A stretch of 46,866 nucleotides of DNA. It comes from Kitasatospora cheerisanensis KCTC 2395 (GTDB lineage Bacteria; Actinomycetota; Actinomycetes; Streptomycetales; Streptomycetaceae). The position numbers and the translations under genes are program-made. The DNA lies in the NCBI RefSeq assembly GCF_000696185.1, contig NZ_KK853997.1, positions 7,305,645 to 7,352,510 on the forward strand, in the 5' to 3' direction. Of the stretch, positions 1 through 6,828 are shown piece by piece (the stretch's first letter is position 1; every line of letters starts with the position of its first letter). A model generated the notes under the pieces. The model was not told the origin of the DNA. It ran no database searches and saw only the letters and a program-made list of their open reading frames with translations.

Positions 1-97
1 GGACGGCGTCGTTCTTCGGGCGCGCGGTGCGGCCGCTGTCGGTTTCGGCGCGGCTCGGGCGGTCGGCGCGGTTCGGGCGGTCGGTGTTCGGGTGCAT
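1..97 (-). CDS. Hypothetical protein, N-terminal fragment
   Basis: The window edge cuts this gene; only about 32 codons are visible. The start is set by ATG at 97 (minus strand), preceded at 7 nt by a strong purine-rich ribosome site, GAGGGGGG. The visible peptide begins MHPNTDRPNRADRPSRAE and is a low-complexity, Arg/Pro/Asp-rich, hydrophilic tail with an imperfect RPNRAD/RPSRAE duplication, so it is not a signal peptide. It lies 93 bp downstream of the SDR gene on the same strand and may share its transcript. No function can be assigned. Confidence 0.5.
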   Translation of the reverse strand, partial: MHPNTDRPNRADRPSRAETDSGRTARPKNDAV

Positions 98-190
98 GGT
101 GAGGCCCCCCTCGCTGGTCGGTGGACCGAGGAGTGCCCCGGCCGGACGGCAAGATCGCATGCTCACCGTCAAGCCGTCAATGGCGGTCCG

Positions 191-928
191 TCACCAGGGG
201 AGCGGGCCGTCCTCGTTGAAGAACCGGCCGCTCGGCCCGTCGTCCGGCAGCGTGGCCAGCTCGACGGCGATCGCCGCGCCCTGGACGGGAGTTCGGGGAC
301 CGCTGTGGCCGTTCAGGTCGGTGTCGCAGTAGCCCGGGCAGGCCAGGTTGAACAGGATGCCGGTGTCGCGCAGCTCCTTGGCGTACTGCACGGTGACGGC
401 GTTCAGCAGGGTCTTCGACGGCGCGTACGCGGCCGAGATCGGCCCGGTGAAGGCGTCCGGTTCGGACTGCATCGCCAACGAGCCCACCGCGCTGGACATG
501 TTGACGACCCGTGGGGCGGCCGAGCGGCGCAGCAGCGGCAGGACGGCGTTGGTCACCCGGATCACCCCGAGCACGTTGGTCTCCAGCACCGCCCGCACCT
601 CCGCCAGGTCCACGACGGTCGGCTCCTGCGGTATGCCGCCCGTGACCGCCGCGTTGTTCACCAGCACGTCGAGCCGTCCGAAGCGCTCGTCCAGCAGTTT
701 CGCGGCCGCCGCCGCGGAGGCGTCGTCGGTGACGTCCAGCGGCACCCCGAAGGCGTCCGCGCCCCGGGCCCGCAGCGCCGCCACCGCGTCCGTGCGGCGC
801 CGCTCGTCCCGGGCGCCGACGCCGACCAGCCAGCCCAGCGCGCCGAGGCCCGCCGCGATCTCGTACCCGATGCCCTTGTTCGCGCCGGTCACCAGCGCGA
901 CCGTCCGCCCGTTCGTGTTCTCGTTCAT
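191..928 (-). CDS. SDR family NAD(P)-dependent oxidoreductase
   Basis: A classical short-chain dehydrogenase/reductase of 245 residues, the usual length of the family. It has the Rossmann cofactor motif TGANKGIG near residue 14, the NNAA motif (variant of NNAG) in the middle, the catalytic serine in NMSSAVGS, and the catalytic pair in YAPSK. The family reduces or oxidises carbonyls and alcohols in the cytoplasm; the carbonyl-reductase-like subgroup fits best, but the substrate is unknown. The start is ATG at 928, giving MNENTNGRTVALVTGA directly before the Rossmann fold. It is divergent from a LysR regulator 90 bp away, with a perfect LysR-type palindrome between them, so it is probably that regulator's target. 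Confidence 0.93.
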   Translation of the reverse strand: MNENTNGRTVALVTGANKGIGYEIAAGLGALGWLVGVGARDERRRTDAVAALRARGADAFGVPLDVTDDASAAAAAKLLDERFGRLDVLVNNAAVTGGIPQEPTVVDLAEVRAVLETNVLGVIRVTNAVLPLLRRSAAPRVVNMSSAVGSLAMQSEPDAFTGPISAAYAPSKTLLNAVTVQYAKELRDTGILFNLACPGYCDTDLNGHSGPRTPVQGAAIAVELATLPDDGPSGRFFNEDGPLPW

Positions 929-984
929 GCCGCCATCGTCCGGCCGGGCACCCGGTGGTGGCCAGGACCGATCGGGTGGGCGGC

Positions 985-1001
985 GATACCGCAGCGGTAT
1001 C
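985..1001. promoter_or_regulatory. LysR-type operator palindrome between SDR and lysR
   Basis: GATACCGC-A-GCGGTATC is a perfect 8+1+8 inverted repeat. Its core TACCGCAGCGGTA satisfies the T-N11-A rule of LysR-family binding boxes. It sits in the 90-bp gap between the divergent SDR (start 928) and LysR (start 1019) genes, the usual place for an autoregulatory and target operator. A TANNNT-type -10 (TAGGCT, 1006-1011) about 8 nt before the LysR GTG suggests a leaderless lysR transcript whose promoter this site would overlap. Confidence 0.7.
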
Positions 1002-1018
1002 ACCGTAGGCTGGGGCGG

Positions 1019-1864
1019 GTGGAGACCCGGGAATTGCGCTATTTCGTGGCCGTCGCCGAGGAGTTGCACTTCGGACGGGCCGCTCGCCGGCTCGGGATGG
1101 CGCAGCCGCCGCTGTCCCGGGCCATCGCCCAACTGGAGCGGCGGCTCGGCACCGTCCTGCTGGAACGCGACAGCCGCGGCGTGGCGCTGACCGACGCCGG
1201 GCAGGTGCTCCTGCACGAGGGCCGCACCGCGCTGGCGGCGGTCGCCGCCGCCGAGGCCCGCACCCGCCGGGCCGGCCGCCCGCCCGGACTCGTGCTGGCC
1301 TCGAAGGCCGGCGCGTCCACCGACCTGCTGGCGGTGCTGCTCGACGCGTACGCCGCCGGGCCGGACCCGGTGCCGGTCGACCTGCGGCTGTGCCGGGTCG
1401 GCGAGCAGGAACGGCTGCTGCGCGCGGGCGAGGTGGACGCGGCGCTGCTGCACGTGCCGTTCAACTCCACCGCCGGCCTCGACAGCGAGGAACTGCACAC
1501 CGAGGGCCAGGTCGCGCTGCTCCCCGCCGGCCACCCGCTGGCCGCCCGCAGCACCGTGCGGATGGCCGAACTCGCCGAGCTGCCAGGTCTGCCCGCGCCG
1601 CGCTTCCCGCGCCACGACGGCAGCTTCCCCGAGGGCGCCGGGCCGGAGATCCACGACCACTCCCAGCTCGGCCAACTGGTCGCCCTGGGGCGGACGTTCG
1701 CCGTCCTGCCGGACTCCAGCCGGAGCCAGCTGCGCCCCGACGTCGCCGTCGTCCCGGTGCTCGACGCCCCGCCCGTCACCTCGGTGCTGGCCTGGGCCCC
1801 GGGTTCCACCTCCCGCGCCCTGGCGGGGCTGGTCCGGGCGGCGATCGGCGCGTTCGGCGGCTGA
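1019..1864 (+). CDS. LysR family transcriptional regulator
   Basis: A 281-residue regulator. The N-terminal winged helix-turn-helix (about residues 3-60) contains the family pattern HFGRAARRLGMAQPPLSRAI followed by LERRLGTVLLERD. The rest is the effector-binding domain, which lacks a recognisable specific ligand signature. The GTG at 1019 is chosen because the HTH begins immediately after it and codons upstream do not resemble protein. No good Shine-Dalgarno is present, in keeping with a leaderless message. The gene is divergent from the SDR gene with a T-N11-A box between them; the next gene, on the opposite strand, ends 7 bp downstream. Confidence 0.92.
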   Translation: METRELRYFVAVAEELHFGRAARRLGMAQPPLSRAIAQLERRLGTVLLERDSRGVALTDAGQVLLHEGRTALAAVAAAEARTRRAGRPPGLVLASKAGASTDLLAVLLDAYAAGPDPVPVDLRLCRVGEQERLLRAGEVDAALLHVPFNSTAGLDSEELHTEGQVALLPAGHPLAARSTVRMAELAELPGLPAPRFPRHDGSFPEGAGPEIHDHSQLGQLVALGRTFAVLPDSSRSQLRPDVAVVPVLDAPPVTSVLAWAPGSTSRALAGLVRAAIGAFGG

Positions 1865-1871
1865 CGGGGCG

Positions 1872-3098
1872 TCAGTTGCGCCGGTCGGGGATGGTGGGTG
1901 GCTGCCAGGTGTAGGTGGGGGCGGAGCGGTCGAGGAGGAAGCGGTCGGGCAGGCGGCCGGCGAGGGCGAGGGCGGTGTCACGCAGGAGGGTGCCGGGGCC
2001 GCTGCGGACGGCGACCAGGCGGCTGATGCTGCGGGAGCCCGCGACGATGCGGGAGGTGCGGGGGAGGCGGGCGGCCGAGTAGCCGGGCAGGGCCGAGACC
2101 GGGTCGGATCCGGAGCGCCGGGGCGGCATCGCGGCGGCGAGCACGACCGCGTCCTCGATGGCCTGGCAGGCGCCCTGCCCCTGGAACGGGGACATCGCGT
2201 GCGCCGCGTCGCCGAGCAGTGCGACCCGGCCGCGGTGGAACGCGGGGAGCGGGTCGGTGAGCTCCCACACGTCGTGCCGCAGCACCCGGGAGGCGTCGGT
2301 GCGGCTCAGCAGTTCCGGCAGCGGGGCGCACCAACTGCCGTACCGGCGCAGGAGCTCCGCGTGCTCGTCACCGTCGGCGGCGCGCTGCCCCGCCGGGGCG
2401 AGGGCGGCCGCGTACACGTACACCCGCCCGGCGGCGAGCGGCACGATGCCGGCCAGGGCGCCGCGGCCCCAGATCTCGCCGACGGCGGCCGGCGGGCGGT
2501 CCGGGGAGTCGATGACGGTCCGCCAGGTGGTGAACCCGGAGTAGCGCGGGCCCGGGTGACGGGGGAAGAGGTCGCTGCGGGCGGCCGAGCGGATGCCGTC
2601 GGCGGCGACCACCAGCGAGGCCGGGACCGGCCCGTCCACCGTTTCGACCAGGGCCGGGGTGGCGGCGTCGCCCGGGTCGGCGAGGGCGGCGGGGGAACCG
2701 GTGCGGACGGTGCCGGGCGGGAGGGCGTCCACCAGTGCGGCGATCAGTTCGGCGCGGGCCACCGCCAACACTGGGTCGCCGAAGTGCCGTTGCACCGCGT
2801 CGGTGTCGGTCCGGGCCAGCCAGCGGCCGGACGGACGGCGCAGGCCCACCGCCGGGTGCCGCACGGCGAGGGCGCGCAGGCGCGCGCCGACCCCGAGAAG
2901 GTCCAGCGCCCGCAGCGCGTTCGGGGCGAGGGCCAGGCCCGCACCGACCGGTTCGAGGCTCGCGGCGCGCTCGTGGACGGTGACCGGGATGCCGCGACGG
3001 TGCAGGGCGAGGGCGGCGGCGAGGCCGCCGATGCCGCCGCCCAGAACGAGCGCGGGGTGCGCGGCGGGTTGAGGAGCGGAAGGTGACGCGGAGGGCAT
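1872..3098 (-). CDS. FAD-dependent aromatic-type monooxygenase
   Basis: A 408-residue group A flavoprotein monooxygenase of the UbiH/salicylate-hydroxylase superfamily. It shows the FAD dinucleotide motif LVLGGGIGGLAAALALH at residues 17-33, the DG motif in VVAADGIRSAAR, and the second FAD motif LLGDAAHAMSPFQGQGAC near residue 290. Such enzymes use NAD(P)H and O2 to hydroxylate aromatic or polyketide-like substrates in the cytoplasm; the substrate cannot be read from sequence. The upstream region holds two identical-architecture palindromes (3124-3137 and 3160-3173), so the gene is probably tightly repressed by a TetR-type protein. It stands alone between LysR and the GGCT-like gene. Confidence 0.92.
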   Translation of the reverse strand: MPSASPSAPQPAAHPALVLGGGIGGLAAALALHRRGIPVTVHERAASLEPVGAGLALAPNALRALDLLGVGARLRALAVRHPAVGLRRPSGRWLARTDTDAVQRHFGDPVLAVARAELIAALVDALPPGTVRTGSPAALADPGDAATPALVETVDGPVPASLVVAADGIRSAARSDLFPRHPGPRYSGFTTWRTVIDSPDRPPAAVGEIWGRGALAGIVPLAAGRVYVYAAALAPAGQRAADGDEHAELLRRYGSWCAPLPELLSRTDASRVLRHDVWELTDPLPAFHRGRVALLGDAAHAMSPFQGQGACQAIEDAVVLAAAMPPRRSGSDPVSALPGYSAARLPRTSRIVAGSRSISRLVAVRSGPGTLLRDTALALAGRLPDRFLLDRSAPTYTWQPPTIPDRRN

Positions 3099-3123
3099 GG
3101 CGGGACTCCGATCGGCCGGTGGG

Positions 3124-3173
3124 ACTACAGACGTAGTGTCGAGTGCCGTGGCCGAGCGTACTACGGATGTAGT
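3124..3173. promoter_or_regulatory. Tandem operator: two ACTAC-N4-GTAGT palindromes
   Basis: Two inverted repeats of identical arms lie upstream of the monooxygenase start at 3098: ACTAC-AGAC-GTAGT (3124-3137) and ACTAC-GGAT-GTAGT (3160-3173). Arms are perfectly conserved while the 4-bp centres differ, and start-to-start spacing is 36 bp. This is typical of a dimeric repressor such as TetR binding two sites. Only a half-site (GTAGT, 3887-3891) is visible near the TetR gene at 3982, so the cognate regulator is not established. Confidence 0.65.
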
Positions 3174-3198
3174 TGCGGTGGTCGGGTGCGTCCGGGCC

Positions 3199-3876
3199 TC
3201 AGAGGGCGGCGAGGGTCTCCACGACGGTGGCCGGGCTCCAGTGCCCGGCCGCGCCCGGACGGGTGGCCAGGTAGGCGGCGGACTGTTCGAGGGTCCAGCC
3301 GTGGGACTCGGCCAGGCCGCTGGCGAAGTTGGCCAGGTAGGCCGGGGTGGGCGGGTTCAGCTCGGCGTCCGCGAGCGTCCACGGGCAGGTGAACGTGAGC
3401 ACCGGGATGCCGTCCAGCGTCCCCGCGCAGACGAGGGTCTCGTAGCGGCCCGGCCCCAGCCGGTCCCGACCGGTGGTCACCGCGCGGCCGAGGTCGAGGT
3501 CGATGCCCGGCTCGCGGTGCATCTCCTGGGCGGCGATGTCGGCGAACTGCCCGGCCGTCACCAGGTACGCCCGGGCCGGCATCTCGCCGGCCGGGGCCGG
3601 ATCGTAGAGGCCCATGGCGCCGCCCCAGGTCAGCGACTCGAACGCGAAGTAGAGGGTGCCCGGCAGCAGCAGCGGCACCGTCCGCGCGGGCAGGGTGCGG
3701 TCGCGGCAGCCCGGGTACGTCCGGCCGCAACCGGGCGGGCGGCCGCCGGCGATGTAGCAGCCGAGACGGACGGCATGCATGTTCGACCCGTACGCCGCGT
3801 ACCAGACCGAGGTCCAGGGCAGCGGCGTACCGGGCAGTGCCTGCGGGCGTCGGGCGGCCGGCGGGGTCTCGTTCAT
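3199..3876 (-). CDS. Gamma-glutamylcyclotransferase-like fold protein
   Basis: A 225-residue soluble protein. Near residue 25 it has WYAAYGSNMHAVRL, the substrate-loop signature (YGSN) of the gamma-glutamylcyclotransferase/BtrG fold. A GTLYFAFES segment follows about 50 residues later and may carry the acidic catalytic residue. Actinomycete members of this group are often given unrelated names by automated transfer; the activity here is untested. The start is ATG at 3876; the extended upstream frame runs through the divergent tetR promoter and is rejected. It is divergent from the TetR gene with a 105-bp gap that contains an 8-bp inverted repeat. Confidence 0.75.
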   Translation of the reverse strand: MNETPPAARRPQALPGTPLPWTSVWYAAYGSNMHAVRLGCYIAGGRPPGCGRTYPGCRDRTLPARTVPLLLPGTLYFAFESLTWGGAMGLYDPAPAGEMPARAYLVTAGQFADIAAQEMHREPGIDLDLGRAVTTGRDRLGPGRYETLVCAGTLDGIPVLTFTCPWTLADAELNPPTPAYLANFASGLAESHGWTLEQSAAYLATRPGAAGHWSPATVVETLAAL

Positions 3877-3880
3877 GCTG

Positions 3881-3912
3881 CCGACGGTAGTCGCGTGCTG
3901 ACGGACCGTCGG
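3881..3912. repeat. Inverted repeat in the GGCT-like/tetR promoter gap
   Basis: CCGACGGT (3881-3888) is the exact reverse complement of ACCGTCGG (3905-3912), with 16 bp between. It lies 5 bp upstream of the GGCT-like start and 70 bp upstream of tetR. It could be a regulator site in DNA or a hairpin in the short leader of the minus-strand gene. Confidence 0.4.
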
Positions 3913-3981
3913 CTTGCCGGGTGGGGTGTCGGGTGGGGCGGCGTTTTGGGTGGTGGAGCTCCGGCGCGGGATGATCGGGCC

Positions 3982-4569
3982 ATGAGTGTGCCGCGCCCGA
4001 CCCGAATCGCCGATGCCGCCGTAGCCGTGATCGCGGAGCGCGGCCTGCGCGGACTGACCCATCGGGCGGTGGACGAGGCGGCCGGCCTGCCCGTCGGGTC
4101 GACCTCGAACCTGGCGCGGACGCGCTCCGCGCTGCTGGAGCTGGCGTTGGTGCGGATCGCCGAGGTGGAGTCCGCGGCGGTGGTGGGCGACGTCCCGGAC
4201 GTCCCGGTCGGCGACCGGCGCGCGGCGCGGCGGATGCTGATCGCGGTGGTCGCCGACGGCCTGGAGCAGGCGCTGACGACCGGGCGGACGTTGACGGTGG
4301 CCCGGATCGAGCTGGCGCTCGAAGCGGCGCGGCGGCCCGAACTCCGCTCCGTCTACGACCGGTTGGGGGCGGGCTTCCTGGACGTCGCGGTGCGGCTGCT
4401 GCGCGCGTGCGGCTCGGCCGGGCCGACCGCCGACGCGCGACGCCTGGTGCGCTGGTGCGAGGGCGTCCTGTTCAACGGGACGGCGGGCAGCGGCCACGCG
4501 CACCCGCCGGGCCGCGCGGAACTCGCGGCGGACGCCGAACGGTACCTGGCCGCGCTGCTCGACGGGTGA
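3982..4569 (+). CDS. TetR/AcrR family transcriptional regulator
   Basis: A 195-residue repressor-type protein. The N-terminal helix-turn-helix covers about residues 5-50 (RIADAAVAVIAERGLRGLTH, then AVDEAAGLPVGSTSNL). The rest is an all-helical ligand/dimerisation domain of usual length. The recognition helix has STSNL where many relatives have an aromatic residue after the first Ser. The ATG at 3982 places the HTH at the N-terminus. It is divergent from the GGCT-like gene and is followed 9 bp later by a small unknown gene, so those two are likely co-transcribed. Its operator is not identified. Confidence 0.9.
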   Translation: MSVPRPTRIADAAVAVIAERGLRGLTHRAVDEAAGLPVGSTSNLARTRSALLELALVRIAEVESAAVVGDVPDVPVGDRRAARRMLIAVVADGLEQALTTGRTLTVARIELALEAARRPELRSVYDRLGAGFLDVAVRLLRACGSAGPTADARRLVRWCEGVLFNGTAGSGHAHPPGRAELAADAERYLAALLDG

Positions 4570-4578
4570 CGGCAGAGC

Positions 4579-4974
4579 ATGCTCGGATTGCCGGCGGGTT
4601 CGTGGTGGGACTGGGACGTGGTCTGCTGGGATCCGGGCCGGCTGGTGCTGGCGGCGGGCCATGACCTGACGTACCACCACCTGCTGGAACTGCACTTCGA
4701 CGAGCCGGAGTTGGTGGTCTGTCCGGCTGCCTTCCACGATCCGGTCTTCCGCGACCCGACGCCCGCCGAGACGGCCCGCGTCCGCGGGCGACTCGGCGAG
4801 GCCCCGCCCGTGCTCGTGGCGTTCACCGCGGACGCGGGCGGCGCCGAGCCGTTCGACGGACTGATCGCCGCGGGCGGGGTGCGCATCGTCCAGGGGCTGG
4901 TGTACCGGTACTGGCGAGGGGAGTTGGGCCCGGGGGAGCGCCACGCGCCGTGGGTGCGACCGGGTGGCGGGTGA
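4579..4974 (+). CDS. Hypothetical protein downstream of tetR
   Basis: A 131-residue protein that I do not recognise. It is rich in Trp, Tyr and acidic residues (WWDWDVVCWD at the N-terminus; YHHLLELHFDEPE near residue 35) with no signal peptide or membrane segment. Size and composition resemble small immunity-type or substrate-binding domains, but no motif proves this. It starts 9 bp after the tetR stop with only a weak ribosome site, which suggests translational coupling. It is convergent with the ankyrin/HEAT gene, whose end lies 87 bp downstream. Third-position GC is high and the frame is clean, supporting a real gene. Confidence 0.65.
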   Translation: MLGLPAGSWWDWDVVCWDPGRLVLAAGHDLTYHHLLELHFDEPELVVCPAAFHDPVFRDPTPAETARVRGRLGEAPPVLVAFTADAGGAEPFDGLIAAGGVRIVQGLVYRYWRGELGPGERHAPWVRPGGG

Positions 4975-5061
4975 CGGGCTCACGGGTGGGGAGGCCGGCG
5001 TGACCCTGTGCGGTAGCGCGGATCCGGTGCCGTGTCGCGGACCCGGTTCGGAAGGGGCCGG

Positions 5062-6319
5062 TCAGGGGCCGTGCCGGCGGAGGCGGTGGCAGGCGACCTC
5101 TTCGAGGAGCCAGCAGGCGGGGGAGGACTCGTCGAGCGGGCCGAGGGTGTTCAAGGTCGCGTCGCCGCGGGGGTCGTTGCGGAGGGCGAGGCGGGCGGCG
5201 GCCTCGATGCGGACGGTGTGGTCGGGGTCGGCGAGGAGGGCGGCGAGGGCGTCGGCGGCGGCCGGGGCGTGGGGCGGGCTGCGGCGAGGGTGCGGCAGGC
5301 GTGCTGACGGACCGTGGGGTCGGGGTCGGCGGTGAGGGCGACGGCGGTGGCGAGGGCCGGGCGTCGCCGCGGCGGACGGGGGCGGAGAGGCCGATGACCG
5401 CGGAGATTCGGACCCGGGCGTCGGGGTGGCGGGCGAGGGTGCGGAGCGTGGCGTCGCAGCGGGGATCGCCGGTCTCGGCGAGGCCGGTGGCGAGCACGTG
5501 GGTGACGCGCGGGTCGGGTTCGACCGCCACCCAGGTCAGGAACAGGTCGATCAGCCCGCCCTCGCTCGAACAGTCCTCACGCTCGTCGAAGAGGACGAGG
5601 AGCCGGACCACCTCGGCGCCGAAGCAGCGCTGGAGCGGGTCGGGGCTCTCGCGCAGCGCGGCGGCCTTCCGCCAGGTCTCCGGGTCGTCGCGGCGGGCGG
5701 AGAGGACGAAGACCGACTCGCACCACACCTCGTGCTCCGGGTCGGCCTCGGCGAGCGCGCGTGCGAGCAGGCCTTCGAAGGGGGTGACGGTGCCGTACTT
5801 CGGTTCGAGCCAGGTCAGGATCGCCGAATGGCCCGTCCTGAACACCGCGTCGTCCAGGGAGAGTTCCTCGCAGGTCGACCCGATGGAGGAGCGGACGGTC
5901 CGGTGCAGGACCGGGCCCGGGCGGCCGGTGCGGTGGTACAGCTCGGTGCGGAGATCCACCCCGTGCCAGTGGCGTGCCAGCGTCAGCGCGTCGCGGCCCT
6001 CGCCGTCGGGGAGCCACATCGCGGCGCCCTGAGCGACGAGGAGTCGGACGAGGTCGAGGGCGCCCAGTTCGATCGACCGGTGCAGGGGCGTGCGGCCCAG
6101 CGCGTCGGGGCGGTCCGGACGGGCTCCCCACTGGAGCAGGGTGTCCGCCATCGTCTCGTCGAACGCGTCAACGGCGAGGAACAGCAGGGGAGTTCCGTGT
6201 TCGTCGACGGCCTCGGGATCGGCGCCCGCCAGGATCAGGGCGTGAACCCGCTCGGGGTCGCCGCCGCGCACCGCGCGGGCGAGTGCCGGATCGTCGGCGG
6301 CGGGTCGGGCAGTGGTCAT
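5062..6319 (-). CDS. Ankyrin-repeat plus HEAT-repeat protein (two apparent frameshifts)
   Basis: The N-terminus carries ankyrin repeats (MTTARPAADDPALARAVRGG, then HALILAGADPEAVDEHGTPL and a repeat with GRTPLHRSIELGALDLVRLL). A central unknown region follows. The C-terminal half has HEAT-like repeats such as LARHPDARVRISAVIGL. The frame breaks near 5355-5362 and again near 5260-5267; each break equals one missing base. Restoring both gives HEAT repeats ALATAVALTADPDPTVRQHA and LADPDHTVRIEAAARL, a stop at 5062 and 419 residues. ATG at 6319 is chosen because GGAGG precedes it; that site lies in a perfect hairpin. These repeat proteins usually bind other proteins; ankyrin proteins also occur as toxin-immunity proteins, which is only a possibility here. 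Confidence 0.8.
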
Positions 6320-6320
6320 C

Positions 6321-6350
6321 GGATCCTCCCGTAGCTGTGTCGGAGGATCC
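6321..6350 (-). promoter_or_regulatory. Hairpin sequestering the ribosome-binding site of the ankyrin/HEAT gene
   Basis: On the minus-strand message, GGATCCTCC (6350-6342) pairs perfectly with GGAGGATCC (6329-6321) across a 12-nt loop, with one more C-G pair possible. The 3' arm contains the whole Shine-Dalgarno GGAGG that serves ATG 6319. The structure would hide the ribosome site, as in RNA thermometers or translational operators. The same palindrome could instead bind a protein as DNA. Confidence 0.6.
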
Positions 6351-6460
6351 GGCCTGTCTCGCGGCCCCGTCAAGCGCATTGCTGCGAAGGTGGGTTACTG
6401 CCGGTTTGCCGGATCGCCGGGTGGGGAGACCGTCGGCAGGAGCGCAGAGAGGGGCAGACC

Positions 6461-6828
6461 GTGACGGTCGAGGCGTACTGGGACAAGAGCGACGACGAAC
6501 TGTACGAGCTGATCGGGGCCGCACTGCTCGGCGACGGCCCCGGGCTCTCCCCGGAGGACGAGGAGGAGCACCGGCGGTTCGGCCGGGAGTGGTTCACCAA
6601 CAAGCACCGCGAACTCCAGCGGCGGATCTGCCACGACCCGCGCCTGCAGGGCCTGTTGGGCACCACCTCCTCGGACCGGCTGCTCGACGCCGCCGGCATC
6701 TACGGGGTCCTCCAGGGCCTCGAAGGGGATTCGGCGGTCACGGGCGCGGTCAACTCGGCCGTGCTGGCCGTCCTGGTGGCCCGCATCGGTCTCGGCACCT
6801 TCTGTGTCAACGCCCGGCCGGACTGTGA
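6461..6828 (+). CDS. Small helical protein paired with a metallopeptidase (one likely frameshift)
   Basis: A GTG at 6461 after GAGAGGGG opens a mostly helical, acidic protein (EAYWDKSDDELYELIGAALL; RFGREWFTNKHRELQRRI; LLDAAGIYGVLQGLEG) ending in the hydrophobic LAVLVARIGLGTFC. Read literally the frame runs on to 6904, about 80 bp into the next gene, with unprotein-like sequence. One missing C near 6812-6816 would give the ending FCVNAPAGL and a TGA at 6826-6828 overlapping the next gene's GTG, the standard GTGA junction. That gives 122 residues. I do not recognise the family. Tight coupling to the metallopeptidase implies a shared function. Confidence 0.7.

Noticed and set aside
2199..3086. 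Plus-strand open frame opposite the FAD monooxygenase
   Set aside because: No domain and no ribosome site; the opposite strand has all FAD motifs in order.
3877..3981. TetR at 3982 as the regulator of the ACTAC-N4-GTAGT sites
   Set aside because: Its own promoter region has only one half-site, so the assignment cannot be supported.
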